DNA of 64,000 nt from Actinobacteria bacterium HGW-Actinobacteria-4. GTDB taxonomy: Bacteria > Actinomycetota > Actinomycetes > Actinomycetales > Demequinaceae. A model generated the notes under the pieces. It was not told the DNA's origin. It was given only the letters and a program-made list of their open reading frames with translations, and ran no database searches. Shown piece after piece: positions 57,201 to 64,000 of the stretch; position 1 is the stretch's first letter; every line of letters starts with the position of its first letter. The position numbers and the translations under genes are program-made. The stretch is taken from positions 248,001-312,000 of the forward strand of contig PHEW01000003.1 of the NCBI GenBank assembly GCA_002841315.1, written 5' to 3'.

Positions 57201-58169
57201 ATGAAGGCAGCCATCCGCGAGGCCTACGGCCCACCGTCCGTGGTGCACATCGCCGAGCGCGACCTGCCCGAGCCCGGCGACGGTCAGGTGCGCATTCGCG
57301 TCAAGGCGTCCTCAGTCAATCCCTACGACTGGCACATGGTGCGCGGCGAGCCGTCGCTCCTGATGCGTCCTCAGATGGGGCTGCACAAGCCCAAGGACGT
57401 GCGCTTGGGTGTTGACGTTGCGGGGATCGTCGATCAGGTGGGCCCTGGCGTTTCCGAGCTCACTGTGGGCGATGAGGTGTTTGGTTCAGCATTGGGCGCG
57501 TATGCCGAGTACGCGGTGACCGGCCTGGCTGATGTGGCGCACAAGCCAGCGAGCATGAGCTTCGAGGAGGCCGGAGCGGTGGGAATCGCCGGGTACACGG
57601 CCGTGCAGGCATTGCGAGACTGGGGCGGGCTTGTCGCGGGTCAGACGGTACTGATCAACGGCGCGGCCGGCGGCGTGGGGACATTCGCGGTTCAGATCGC
57701 AAAGGCCATGGGGGCCGAGGTGACGGGTGTGTGTAGTGCCCGCAACGTTGACCTTGTCGCGTCCTTGGGTGCCGACCACGTCATCGACTACGGACGCGAG
57801 GACTACACCCGCGCGGTGACGAAGTACGACGTTGTGGTGGATGCCGTGGGCAACCACCGCCCACGCGCGTCGCTGCGTGCGCTGAAGCCCAAGGGCACGC
57901 TTGTGATGGTGGGAATCGAGACCGGCAAGCGCATCAAGCCGTTGGGTCTCATGCTTCGGACCATCGTTGTGGGAAGGCTGGTGAGCCAGCAAATCACGCC
58001 GGGCCTAGCCAAGTGGAGCCGCGACGACCTCGAGTACATCGCGGGACTCGTCGAGTCGGGTGAGCTGCGTCCGGTGATCGACCGCACCTACCCGTTGGCT
58101 GAAGCTGCCGCGGCAATCGCCCACGTCGAGGAGGGTCACGCCCGCGGCAAGGTGGTGATCACCGTCTAG
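57201..58169 (+). CDS. zinc-independent NAD(P)-dependent alcohol dehydrogenase / quinone oxidoreductase
   Basis: 322 aa MDR-superfamily enzyme. N-terminal GroES-like domain ('VRIRVKASSVNPYDWHMVRGEP', 'LGVDVAGIVDQVGPGVSELTVGDEVFG'); Rossmann domain with 'VLINGAAGGVGTFAVQIAKAMGAEVTGVCSARN'. The catalytic-zinc Cys/His set is absent, as in quinone oxidoreductase-type members. AGGGGAG precedes the ATG. The divergent TetR and paired operators suggest induction by a reactive or toxic compound; substrate unknown. Confidence 0.9.
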   Translation: MKAAIREAYGPPSVVHIAERDLPEPGDGQVRIRVKASSVNPYDWHMVRGEPSLLMRPQMGLHKPKDVRLGVDVAGIVDQVGPGVSELTVGDEVFGSALGAYAEYAVTGLADVAHKPASMSFEEAGAVGIAGYTAVQALRDWGGLVAGQTVLINGAAGGVGTFAVQIAKAMGAEVTGVCSARNVDLVASLGADHVIDYGREDYTRAVTKYDVVVDAVGNHRPRASLRALKPKGTLVMVGIETGKRIKPLGLMLRTIVVGRLVSQQITPGLAKWSRDDLEYIAGLVESGELRPVIDRTYPLAEAAAAIAHVEEGHARGKVVITV

Positions 58170-58186
58170 TGCCCCGGCTGAGTGGG

Positions 58187-58996
58187 CTACTTCGTGAAGG
58201 TGTGCTCCGCTGCTGGGAACGTGTTGGCCTTGACTTCGGCAACGTAGTCCGTGGCGGCATCTCGCATTGCGGCACCCACCTCTCCAAACTTCTTGCTGAA
58301 CGACGGACTCCAGTCGCCCATGCCCGCCATGTCGAGCCACACCAGCACCTGGCCGTCGGTGTGTGGTCCCGCGCCGATACCGATCGTCGGGACCTGGAGT
58401 GCTTTGGTGAGTTTGGTTGCAATGGGTTCAATCACCATCTCGAGCACGATCGCGAACGCACCCGCCTCCTGAAGAGCGAGCGCGTCGGCCAGCATCTCCT
58501 CGTAGGCGCCGTCGCCGCGGCCCTGAATGCGACGGCCCCCTAACGCGTTCTCGGACTGTGGCGTGAAGCCCAGGTGGCCCATGAACGGAATGCCGGCATC
58601 GGTGACGGCCTTGACTTGGCGAGCCACGCGCCGGCCGCCTTCAAACTTGATGGCGTTGGGCTGGCCCAGCTTCATCATGCGGATCGAGCTCTCGACGGCC
58701 TGCTCTGGGGAGACCTCGTAGGTCCCAAAGGGCAGGTCTGCAACCACGAAGGCCTTCTCGGTGCCACGTGTGACGGCCCGCACGAACGGGATCATCTCGT
58801 CGAGCGTGAGGGCACCGGTGTTGCCGTGGCCAAGGATGTTATCGCCCAGGGAGTCGCCCACCAGCAGGATGTCAGCGCCAGCGGCGTCGAAGTGGCGCGC
58901 GGTGGGCATGTCGTAGGCGGTGAGCATCGCGATCTTCTCGCCGCGCTGCTTCATCTCTGCGAGGTGGTGGATGCGGACCTTCTTGCGTTCGCTCAT
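58187..58996 (-). CDS. panB: 3-methyl-2-oxobutanoate hydroxymethyltransferase
   Basis: 269 aa, first committed enzyme of pantothenate synthesis (ketopantoate from alpha-ketoisovalerate and methylene-THF). 'KIAMLTAYDMPTARHFDAAGADILLVGDSLGDNILGHGNT' and 'GIPFMGHLGFTPQSENALGG' with 'IGIGAGPHTDGQVLVWLDMAG' are diagnostic. GTGGAG lies before the ATG. panC and panD are not in the window. A 412-bp repeat-filled gap separates it from nadE. Confidence 0.95.
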   Translation of the reverse strand: MSERKKVRIHHLAEMKQRGEKIAMLTAYDMPTARHFDAAGADILLVGDSLGDNILGHGNTGALTLDEMIPFVRAVTRGTEKAFVVADLPFGTYEVSPEQAVESSIRMMKLGQPNAIKFEGGRRVARQVKAVTDAGIPFMGHLGFTPQSENALGGRRIQGRGDGAYEEMLADALALQEAGAFAIVLEMVIEPIATKLTKALQVPTIGIGAGPHTDGQVLVWLDMAGMGDWSPSFSKKFGEVGAAMRDAATDYVAEVKANTFPAAEHTFTK

Positions 58997-59089
58997 GGCT
59001 CCACTTTCTCACGCGCGCGAGGAGTGGGGAACCTGCGAGCGGCGGCGCGGAGTCCGAATGTGGTGCGATCGACAGGCACCCTGTACGCG

Positions 59090-59274
59090 CTATGTGGCGC
59101 TGGTGGTCGGTTTGGACAGGTCGTGTGACGCTACGTGGCTCTGGTGGTCGGTTTGCCCCCGCGCAGCCCGGGGAAGCGCGATGGGGCCGCCGGGGCTCAC
59201 CTGACGCCAGAACCGACCACCGTCGCCACATAGGAATCATCGACGCCGCGAAACCGACCATGAGCGCCACATAG
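59090..59274. repeat. four-copy dispersed repeat, two direct and two inverted
   Basis: Consensus CTATGTGGCGCTGGTGGTCG followed by GTTT. Copies: 59090-59113 (+), 59131-59154 (+), 59211-59233 (-), 59251-59274 (-). Start-to-start spacing within each pair is 41 and 40 bp, so the array is two direct pairs facing each other. Copies differ at 1-3 positions. No open frame, terminator features or regular spacers. Confidence 0.85.
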
Positions 59275-59280
59275 CGCGTA

Positions 59281-59392
59281 GCGCGCGGGGTGCGCACGGG
59301 GGTGGACCGTGTGCGCGCGGGGATGGCGCGGGGGTGACACGGGTGTGCGCGCGGGTGCGCACGGAGGTGGGCCGTGTGCGCGCGGGTGGAGC
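59281..59392. repeat. two-copy GC-rich tandem repeat, period ~66 bp
   Basis: 46-bp similar blocks begin at 59281 and 59347, each opening with GCGCGCGGG and containing CCGTGTGCGCGCGGG. Extremely G-rich on the plus strand. It fills the space between the dispersed repeats and the end of nadE. Confidence 0.7.
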
Positions 59393-59408
59393 GGGTGCGC
59401 AGAGCGCG

Positions 59409-61052
59409 CTACTCGGCCCTTTCGCGCCAGCGGCTCGTGATCGGCAGGCGCCGGTCGCGCCCAAACGCCAGCGCGGTCACCTTGGGACCCGGCGGGTACT
59501 GACGTCGCTTCCACTCCGCGCGGTCCACGAGCGACAGCACCTTGTCCACCACGGCCTCGTCAAACCCGCGCGCCAGCAGCTCCGCGCGTCCCTCGGCGTG
59601 CTCCACATACGCATCGAGCACCTCGTCCAGCAAGTCATACGCGGGCAACGAGTCCTGGTCGAGCTGCCCGGGCCGGAGCTCGGCACTGGGAGGCTTCGTG
59701 ATCGAGGCCTCCGGAATGGGCGCGCTCTCGCCGCGCGACACCGCATACGCATTGCGCCACCGCGACAGGTCCCACACGCGGGTCTTGTCCAGGTCCTTGA
59801 TGGGAGCGAACGCCCCCACCGCGTCCCCGTACATGGTCGAGTACCCGGTGGCAAGCTCGCTCTTGTTGCCGGTGGCCAGCGCGAACGCACCTTCAGAGTT
59901 CGACAGCCCCATGATGATCATGCCGCGCACGCGAGCCTGAATGTTCTCGGCCGCAATGCCCTCGAGCCCCAGTTCAGCATCGAACGCCGCGACCATCGGC
60001 TCAATCGACTGCACCCGGTAGTCCACGCCAAGGTTCTCCGCGAGCACCTGCGCGTCGGATTTCGAGTGGTCCGAGGAGTACTTGGACGGCATCGAGACAC
60101 CAATGACGTTGGGCCCGCCTAGAGCGTCGGCTGCAATCATCGCCACCAGCGCGGAATCGATCCCGCCGGACAACCCCAGCACCACCTTCTGGAACCCGTT
60201 CTTGTGCACGTAGTCGCGCAGGCCGGTGACACACGCCCAGTACACCTGCGCGTCCTGTTCCATGTGCTCCACCACTTGGGTGGCGGCGGGCGTGTCGTCG
60301 TCATCGGGCACGTCCCACAGCAGCAGGGCGTCGGCAAAGCCCGGCGCCGACGCCAGCATGTGGCCGTCCGCGCCCACAATGAAGCTGTGGCCGTCAAAGA
60401 CGAGGTCGTCCTGACCACCCCACAGGTTCACATAGGCGAGCGGGGCCTCGACCTCGCGGGCGCGCTTGATCGCGAGATCGGTTCGCACGTGCCCCTTGCC
60501 CTCCTCGAAGGGCGAACCGTTGAGCACCAGGAGCAACTGCACATCTGAGGCAGCCATGGTCGCGACGGGCCCGCCGTCCTGCCAAATGTCCTCGCAGATC
60601 ACAATCCCCACACGGCGACCATCGAGTTCGATCACGCACTTGCCGGTGCCCGGCTTGAAGATGCGGCGCTCGTCGAAGACCCCGTAGTTGGGGAGGTGGT
60701 GTTTGGCGTAGCGGGCGGACACCTCGCCGCGCTGGATGACCACCGCCTCATTCAGGGCGTCGCCCGCAGCATTCACGCCCAGGGTGCCGAGCACCACGGT
60801 GAGCCCACCCAGGCCCTCGGCGGACAGCGCAACCGCCACGTGGTCCACGGCGCGCTCTGCGGCGCGCTGGAAGCTCTCGCGCAGCGCAAGGTCCTCAATG
60901 GGGTAGCCGGTGATGACCATCTCGGGGAAGACCACCACCTGCGCGCCAGCGGCGTGGGCGGCGCGAGCTTGGTCCATGACCAGGGCTGCGTTGCCTTCGA
61001 TGTCTCCCACGCACGGATTGACCTGGGCAAGTGCGACGCGAAGGTTCGACAT
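59409..61052 (-). CDS. nadE: glutamine-dependent NAD+ synthase
   Basis: 547 aa single-chain enzyme. N-terminal nitrilase-type glutaminase: 'VVFPEMVITGYPIEDLAL' (Glu), Lys in 'AKHHLPNYGVFDERR', Cys in 'GIVICEDIWQDGGP'. C-terminal synthetase: PP-loop 'VLGLSGGIDSALVAMIAADALG' and 'NKSELATGYSTMYGDAVGAFAPIKDL'. It amidates deamido-NAD using ammonia channelled from glutamine. A TAGGCT box (minus strand, 61064-61059) is six bases before the ATG. Confidence 0.96.
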   Translation of the reverse strand: MSNLRVALAQVNPCVGDIEGNAALVMDQARAAHAAGAQVVVFPEMVITGYPIEDLALRESFQRAAERAVDHVAVALSAEGLGGLTVVLGTLGVNAAGDALNEAVVIQRGEVSARYAKHHLPNYGVFDERRIFKPGTGKCVIELDGRRVGIVICEDIWQDGGPVATMAASDVQLLLVLNGSPFEEGKGHVRTDLAIKRAREVEAPLAYVNLWGGQDDLVFDGHSFIVGADGHMLASAPGFADALLLWDVPDDDDTPAATQVVEHMEQDAQVYWACVTGLRDYVHKNGFQKVVLGLSGGIDSALVAMIAADALGGPNVIGVSMPSKYSSDHSKSDAQVLAENLGVDYRVQSIEPMVAAFDAELGLEGIAAENIQARVRGMIIMGLSNSEGAFALATGNKSELATGYSTMYGDAVGAFAPIKDLDKTRVWDLSRWRNAYAVSRGESAPIPEASITKPPSAELRPGQLDQDSLPAYDLLDEVLDAYVEHAEGRAELLARGFDEAVVDKVLSLVDRAEWKRRQYPPGPKVTALAFGRDRRLPITSRWRERAE

Positions 61053-61092
61053 GATGCCAGCCTACTTGGCGCGCACACGCCACACTGGAACC

Positions 61093-62034
61093 ATGCCCAT
61101 CACGCCCGGCGAGCTCCGTGAAAGCCTCCAGCAATGCCTGGGCGGCGAGTGGCCTACCCCGGGAGACCTCGACCCCCGCGTCACCGACACCACGCACCTC
61201 CGTGGCTACCGGATCGAGCACCTCAGTTATCTCGCCGAGCCAAACGATCGCGTCCCCGCCCTGCTGCTCATCCCTGACGGCGTGGACGCAGCCCACCCCG
61301 CGCCAGCCATCGTGGCGCTCCATCAGCACAATGGGGAGTGGAACCTGGGCAAGTCCGAGCCCGCAGGCCTTGCGGGCAACCCCATGCACCACACGGGCGC
61401 CGCGCTAGCCCGCGAGGGCTACGTGGTGCTGTGCCCGGACTCGCTGTGCTTCGAGGACCGCGCTAGCCTGCACCTCCCCGGCCACCGTGACGAGCAAGCC
61501 CAAGCCATGCGCTACCTCACCCAGGGCCAATCGCTAGCGTGGAAGAACATCCTCGACACCCGGCGCGCCGTGGACTTGCTCGCCTCCCGCCCCGAGGTGG
61601 ACGCCACCCGCCTGGGCGCCTACGGCCACTCCATGGGCTCGACCATCGCGTGGCTCACCGGCCCGTTCGAGCCACGCCTGCGAGCGATCGTGGGCAACTG
61701 CTGCCTGCCCACCTATGCCGCGATCGAGGAGCACCACCTCACGCACTGCTTCACCACGTTTGTGCCCGGCTGGCAGCAGCACGGGGACACTCCGGACATC
61801 GCCGGACTCATCGCGCCCACGCCGCTGCACCTCAACTTTGGCGAGCTCGACGCCGACAGCCCGCTCACCGGCGTGCTTCCCGGCATCGATACCATCGCCA
61901 AGGCCTTCAAGGCGGCCGATGCTGGCGACCACTTCACATCCTGGGTCGAGCCGGGCGCGGGGCATGAGTTGACCGAGGCCATGTGGGGGCACGCGCGGGA
62001 CACGTTTGCCCGGTACCTAGCTGCCGGACGCTGA
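61093..62034 (+). CDS. alpha/beta hydrolase family protein (dienelactone hydrolase-like)
   Basis: 313 aa. 'VPALLLIPDGVDAAHPAPAIVALHQHNGEWNLGKSEPAGLAGNPMHHTGAALAREGYVVLCPDSLCFEDR' and the nucleophile elbow 'LGAYGHSMGSTIAWL' (GHSMG) are clear; the acid and His are near 'FGELDAD' and 'EPGAGHELTEAMWG'. Cytoplasmic, no signal. Substrate unknown. CACACT lies six bases before the ATG; divergent from nadE by 40 bp. Confidence 0.88.
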   Translation: MPITPGELRESLQQCLGGEWPTPGDLDPRVTDTTHLRGYRIEHLSYLAEPNDRVPALLLIPDGVDAAHPAPAIVALHQHNGEWNLGKSEPAGLAGNPMHHTGAALAREGYVVLCPDSLCFEDRASLHLPGHRDEQAQAMRYLTQGQSLAWKNILDTRRAVDLLASRPEVDATRLGAYGHSMGSTIAWLTGPFEPRLRAIVGNCCLPTYAAIEEHHLTHCFTTFVPGWQQHGDTPDIAGLIAPTPLHLNFGELDADSPLTGVLPGIDTIAKAFKAADAGDHFTSWVEPGAGHELTEAMWGHARDTFARYLAAGR

Positions 62035-62120
62035 CGCCCGAACGCCCCACCCGGCCGTAGCATCGGCCGTAAGGAGCGGATGTCACACGATCGACATATG
62101 GATAGGGCAGGATAGGCCGT

Positions 62121-63455
62121 ATGGATAAGCAGCAGGAGTATGTGCTTCGCAGCGTCGAGGAGCGCGACATTCGCTTCATTCGCCTTTGGTTCACCGATGT
62201 GTTGGGCATCTTGAAGTCCGTGGCGATCGCGCCCGCGGAGCTCGAGAACGCATTCAGCGAGGGGATCGGCTTTGACGGCTCCGCGGTGGAGGGCCTTACG
62301 CGCGTCTACGAAGCGGACATGCTCGCGAACCCTGACCCCACCACGTTCCAGATCCTGCCGTGGCGCGGCGACCGTCAAGGCGCAGCCCGCATGTTCTGCG
62401 ATATCTACACGCCTGACGGCGAACCCGCGATGTCTGACCCTCGCCAGGTGCTCAAGCGCACCCTGGACAAGGCCTCGAGCCTGGGTTTCAGTTTCTACAC
62501 GCACCCCGAGATCGAGTTCTACCTCTTCAAGCCGTTGGTGGAGGGTGAACTGCCCAAGCCTGTTGACCAGGCTGGCTACTTCGACAACGTGCCGCGCGGT
62601 ACCGCCCACGAGTTCCGCCGCACCGCGATCACCATGCTCGAGTCGATGGGCATCTCCGTGGAGTTCTCCCACCACGAGGCAGGGCCGGGCCAGAACGAGA
62701 TCGACCTACGCTACGCCGACGCGCTGACGATGGCCGACAACATCATGACCTTCCGGACCGTCATCAAGGAGGTGGCACTCGAGCAGGGACTGTTCGCGTC
62801 CTTCATGCCAAAGCCGCTCGTCAATGGGCCTGGCTCCGGCATGCACACGCACATGAGCCTGTTTGAGGGCGACCGCAACGCGTTCTATGAAGCAGGCGCC
62901 GACCACCAACTTTCGCCGGTGGCGCGCCAGTTCATGGCCGGGCTGCTGCACTACGCGCCCGAGATCACCGCCATCACCAACCAGTACGTCAACTCGTACA
63001 AGCGGCTGTGGGGCGGGGCGGAAGCGCCGTCATACGTCGCGTGGGGATCGAACAACCGATCTGCGCTGGTGCGCATCCCGATCCACAAGCCCGGCAAGGG
63101 GCAGTCAACCCGAGTCGAGTACCGCGCGCTCGACAGCGCCGCGAACCCCTACCTCGCGTTCTCCGTGCTCCTTGCGGCTGGGCTGAAGGGCATCGAAGAC
63201 GGCCTGGTGTTGCCTGACGGCGCCGAGGACGACGTCTGGGAGCTCTCAGCGACAGAACGCCGGGCATCGGGCTTCAAGCCGTTGCCGTCCTCGCTTGCCG
63301 AGGCCATTGCTGTGATGGAGAAGTCTGAGCTCGTGGCTGAGACCTTGGGGGAGCGCGTCTTCGACTTCGTGTTGCGCAACAAGCGAGCCGAGTGGGAGGC
63401 CTACCGTGCGCAGGTCACGCCGTACGAACTCGAGCAGTACCTGCCGGTTCTGTAG
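62121..63455 (+). CDS. glnA2: type I glutamine synthetase, GlnA2-like
   Basis: 444 aa, matching mycobacterial GlnA2 in size and in its position before glnE. 'IRFIRLWFTDVLGILKSVAI', 'GIGFDGSAVEG', 'HPEIEFYLF', 'EAGPGQNEIDLRYADAL', 'GPGSGMHTHMSLF' and 'NQYVNSYKRLWGGAEAP' are GS-I landmarks. The region where adenylylated enzymes have NLY(D/E)LP reads 'DVWELSATERRASGF', with no modifiable Tyr, so it is probably not a GlnE substrate. Upstream (62097-62127) TATGGATA occurs twice 23 bp apart, the second copy covering the start codon. Confidence 0.94.
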   Translation: MDKQQEYVLRSVEERDIRFIRLWFTDVLGILKSVAIAPAELENAFSEGIGFDGSAVEGLTRVYEADMLANPDPTTFQILPWRGDRQGAARMFCDIYTPDGEPAMSDPRQVLKRTLDKASSLGFSFYTHPEIEFYLFKPLVEGELPKPVDQAGYFDNVPRGTAHEFRRTAITMLESMGISVEFSHHEAGPGQNEIDLRYADALTMADNIMTFRTVIKEVALEQGLFASFMPKPLVNGPGSGMHTHMSLFEGDRNAFYEAGADHQLSPVARQFMAGLLHYAPEITAITNQYVNSYKRLWGGAEAPSYVAWGSNNRSALVRIPIHKPGKGQSTRVEYRALDSAANPYLAFSVLLAAGLKGIEDGLVLPDGAEDDVWELSATERRASGFKPLPSSLAEAIAVMEKSELVAETLGERVFDFVLRNKRAEWEAYRAQVTPYELEQYLPVL

Positions 63456-63474
63456 TCCGCTCTAGGGTGGGGTC

Positions 63475-64000
63475 ATGACCACGCGTGAGGTGTCTCTTGC
63501 GTCGCAGCTTCGCCGCGCCGGAGTGGCCGATGCCGAGCGCGCCGAGAAGCTCATCGCGGACATCGAGGCCGTCACGGGAGTGACGATAGACGATCCTGCC
63601 AACGCGGTGTCTTACCTCGCGGACCCTGACGGCGGGCTTCTGCAGTTGCTGCGATTGACCGAGGCCGCGAGGGACGCCGGCGTGCTTGACCAGCTGGTCG
63701 CGATGCGCGACACCAAGGCCGGCGCCAAGTTGGCAGTGTTGTTGGGCGGCTCCGTGGCGCTGGGAGACTTCCTGATCGCCCACCCGCACCTGATCGCGGA
63801 TTTCGCGGCATGGCCCGAGGGTCAGTCGTTTGCCGAGGTGGACGTGCGAGCCGCGCTGCTTGAAGCCGTGGGCGCAGACCCGTCCGCAGACGTTCCCGTC
63901 GCGACCGTCACCGGCGACGCAGGCGTCGCGGCGATGCGCGTGGCCTACCGACGTGAACTCGTCAGGGTCGCTGCCGACGATCTATTCGAAAGCACCCCCA
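63475..64000 (+). CDS. glnE: glutamine-synthetase adenylyltransferase, N-terminal part (cut by window end)
   Basis: The frame is open from the ATG at 63475 to the window end (175 codons). 'LRRAGVADAERAEKLIADIEAVTG', 'DTKAGAKLAVLLGGSVALGDFLIAHPHLIADFAAWP' and 'MRVAYRRELVRVAADDLFE' match the start of GlnE, up to the beginning of the first nucleotidyltransferase domain. GlnE adds and removes AMP on GlnA1-type synthetase. A TAGGGT box (63463-63468) six bases before the ATG fits a leaderless mRNA. It lies 19 bp after glnA2. Confidence 0.92.
   Translation, partial: MTTREVSLASQLRRAGVADAERAEKLIADIEAVTGVTIDDPANAVSYLADPDGGLLQLLRLTEAARDAGVLDQLVAMRDTKAGAKLAVLLGGSVALGDFLIAHPHLIADFAAWPEGQSFAEVDVRAALLEAVGADPSADVPVATVTGDAGVAAMRVAYRRELVRVAADDLFESTP

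Noticed and set aside
59090..59274. CRISPR array
   Set aside because: Repeats change orientation and spacing is not regular across the centre; no cas genes.
63475..64000. truncated glnE pseudogene
   Set aside because: The frame is intact to the last base; truncation is due to the window edge.

Overview
The window is high-GC DNA with dense, mostly short-spaced genes. Actinobacterial markers are abundant: a fasR-fabD-fabH-acpP-fabF operon, homodimeric aceE, ppgK, glnA2-glnE, an RNase H/phosphatase fusion, and DUF3145, DUF3052 and DUF6941 genes. Many promoters have a TANNNT box 6-7 nt before the start codon, as expected for leaderless mRNAs. Gene content and order suggest a Micrococcales member (Demequina/Cellulomonas-like). 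That placement is inference; no 16S gene is present.

Region 1 (1-11.1 kb): a YdeI-type protein, dusB, a DUF559 (Vsr-like) nuclease gene next to a repeat-rich 535-bp gap, dgt, a four-gene membrane operon ending in a DUF368 (PopT-type) transporter, dnaG, a VOC protein, a DUF998 protein, tRNA-Asn and a CAT-anticodon tRNA.

Region 2 (11.1-25.6 kb): an XRE-cupin regulator divergent from a flavin reductase/methyltransferase fusion; small overlapping genes leading into fructuronate reductase and glucuronate isomerase; a CopB-type copper ATPase with a MerR-type promoter; beta-glucuronidase; a lipoprotein; NAD(P)H-hydrate repair; GNAT; peptide deformylase; DUF3145. UidA, UxaC and UxuB would convert glucuronides to mannonate.

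Region 3 (25.7-46.5 kb): the FAS-II operon with its PucR-type regulator, aceE, DUF3052 and peroxiredoxin, then a divergent HSP90 coupled by a GTGA overlap to a 921-aa helical-repeat protein, tRNA-Val, a TetR/DUF4386 pair, a K+ channel, Nif3, a zinc-ribbon coiled-coil protein, RNase H/phosphatase and YaaA.

Region 4 (46.5-50.4 kb): the RNase P RNA gene rnpB, followed by two single-gene segments (a SNF2 helicase, then a protein of 28-residue DGPA repeats). Each segment ends in a copy of the rnpB 3' end. This looks like tandem integration at rnpB and is the most unusual structure in the window.

Region 5 (50.3-64 kb): GNAT, LCP ligase, O-antigen-ligase-like protein, MpaB-family protein, ppgK, map, a second TetR/oxidoreductase pair with the same promoter-operator layout as the first, panB, a second repeat-rich gap, nadE, an alpha/beta hydrolase, glnA2 and the start of glnE. 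No transposase, integrase, CRISPR array or prophage gene was seen.
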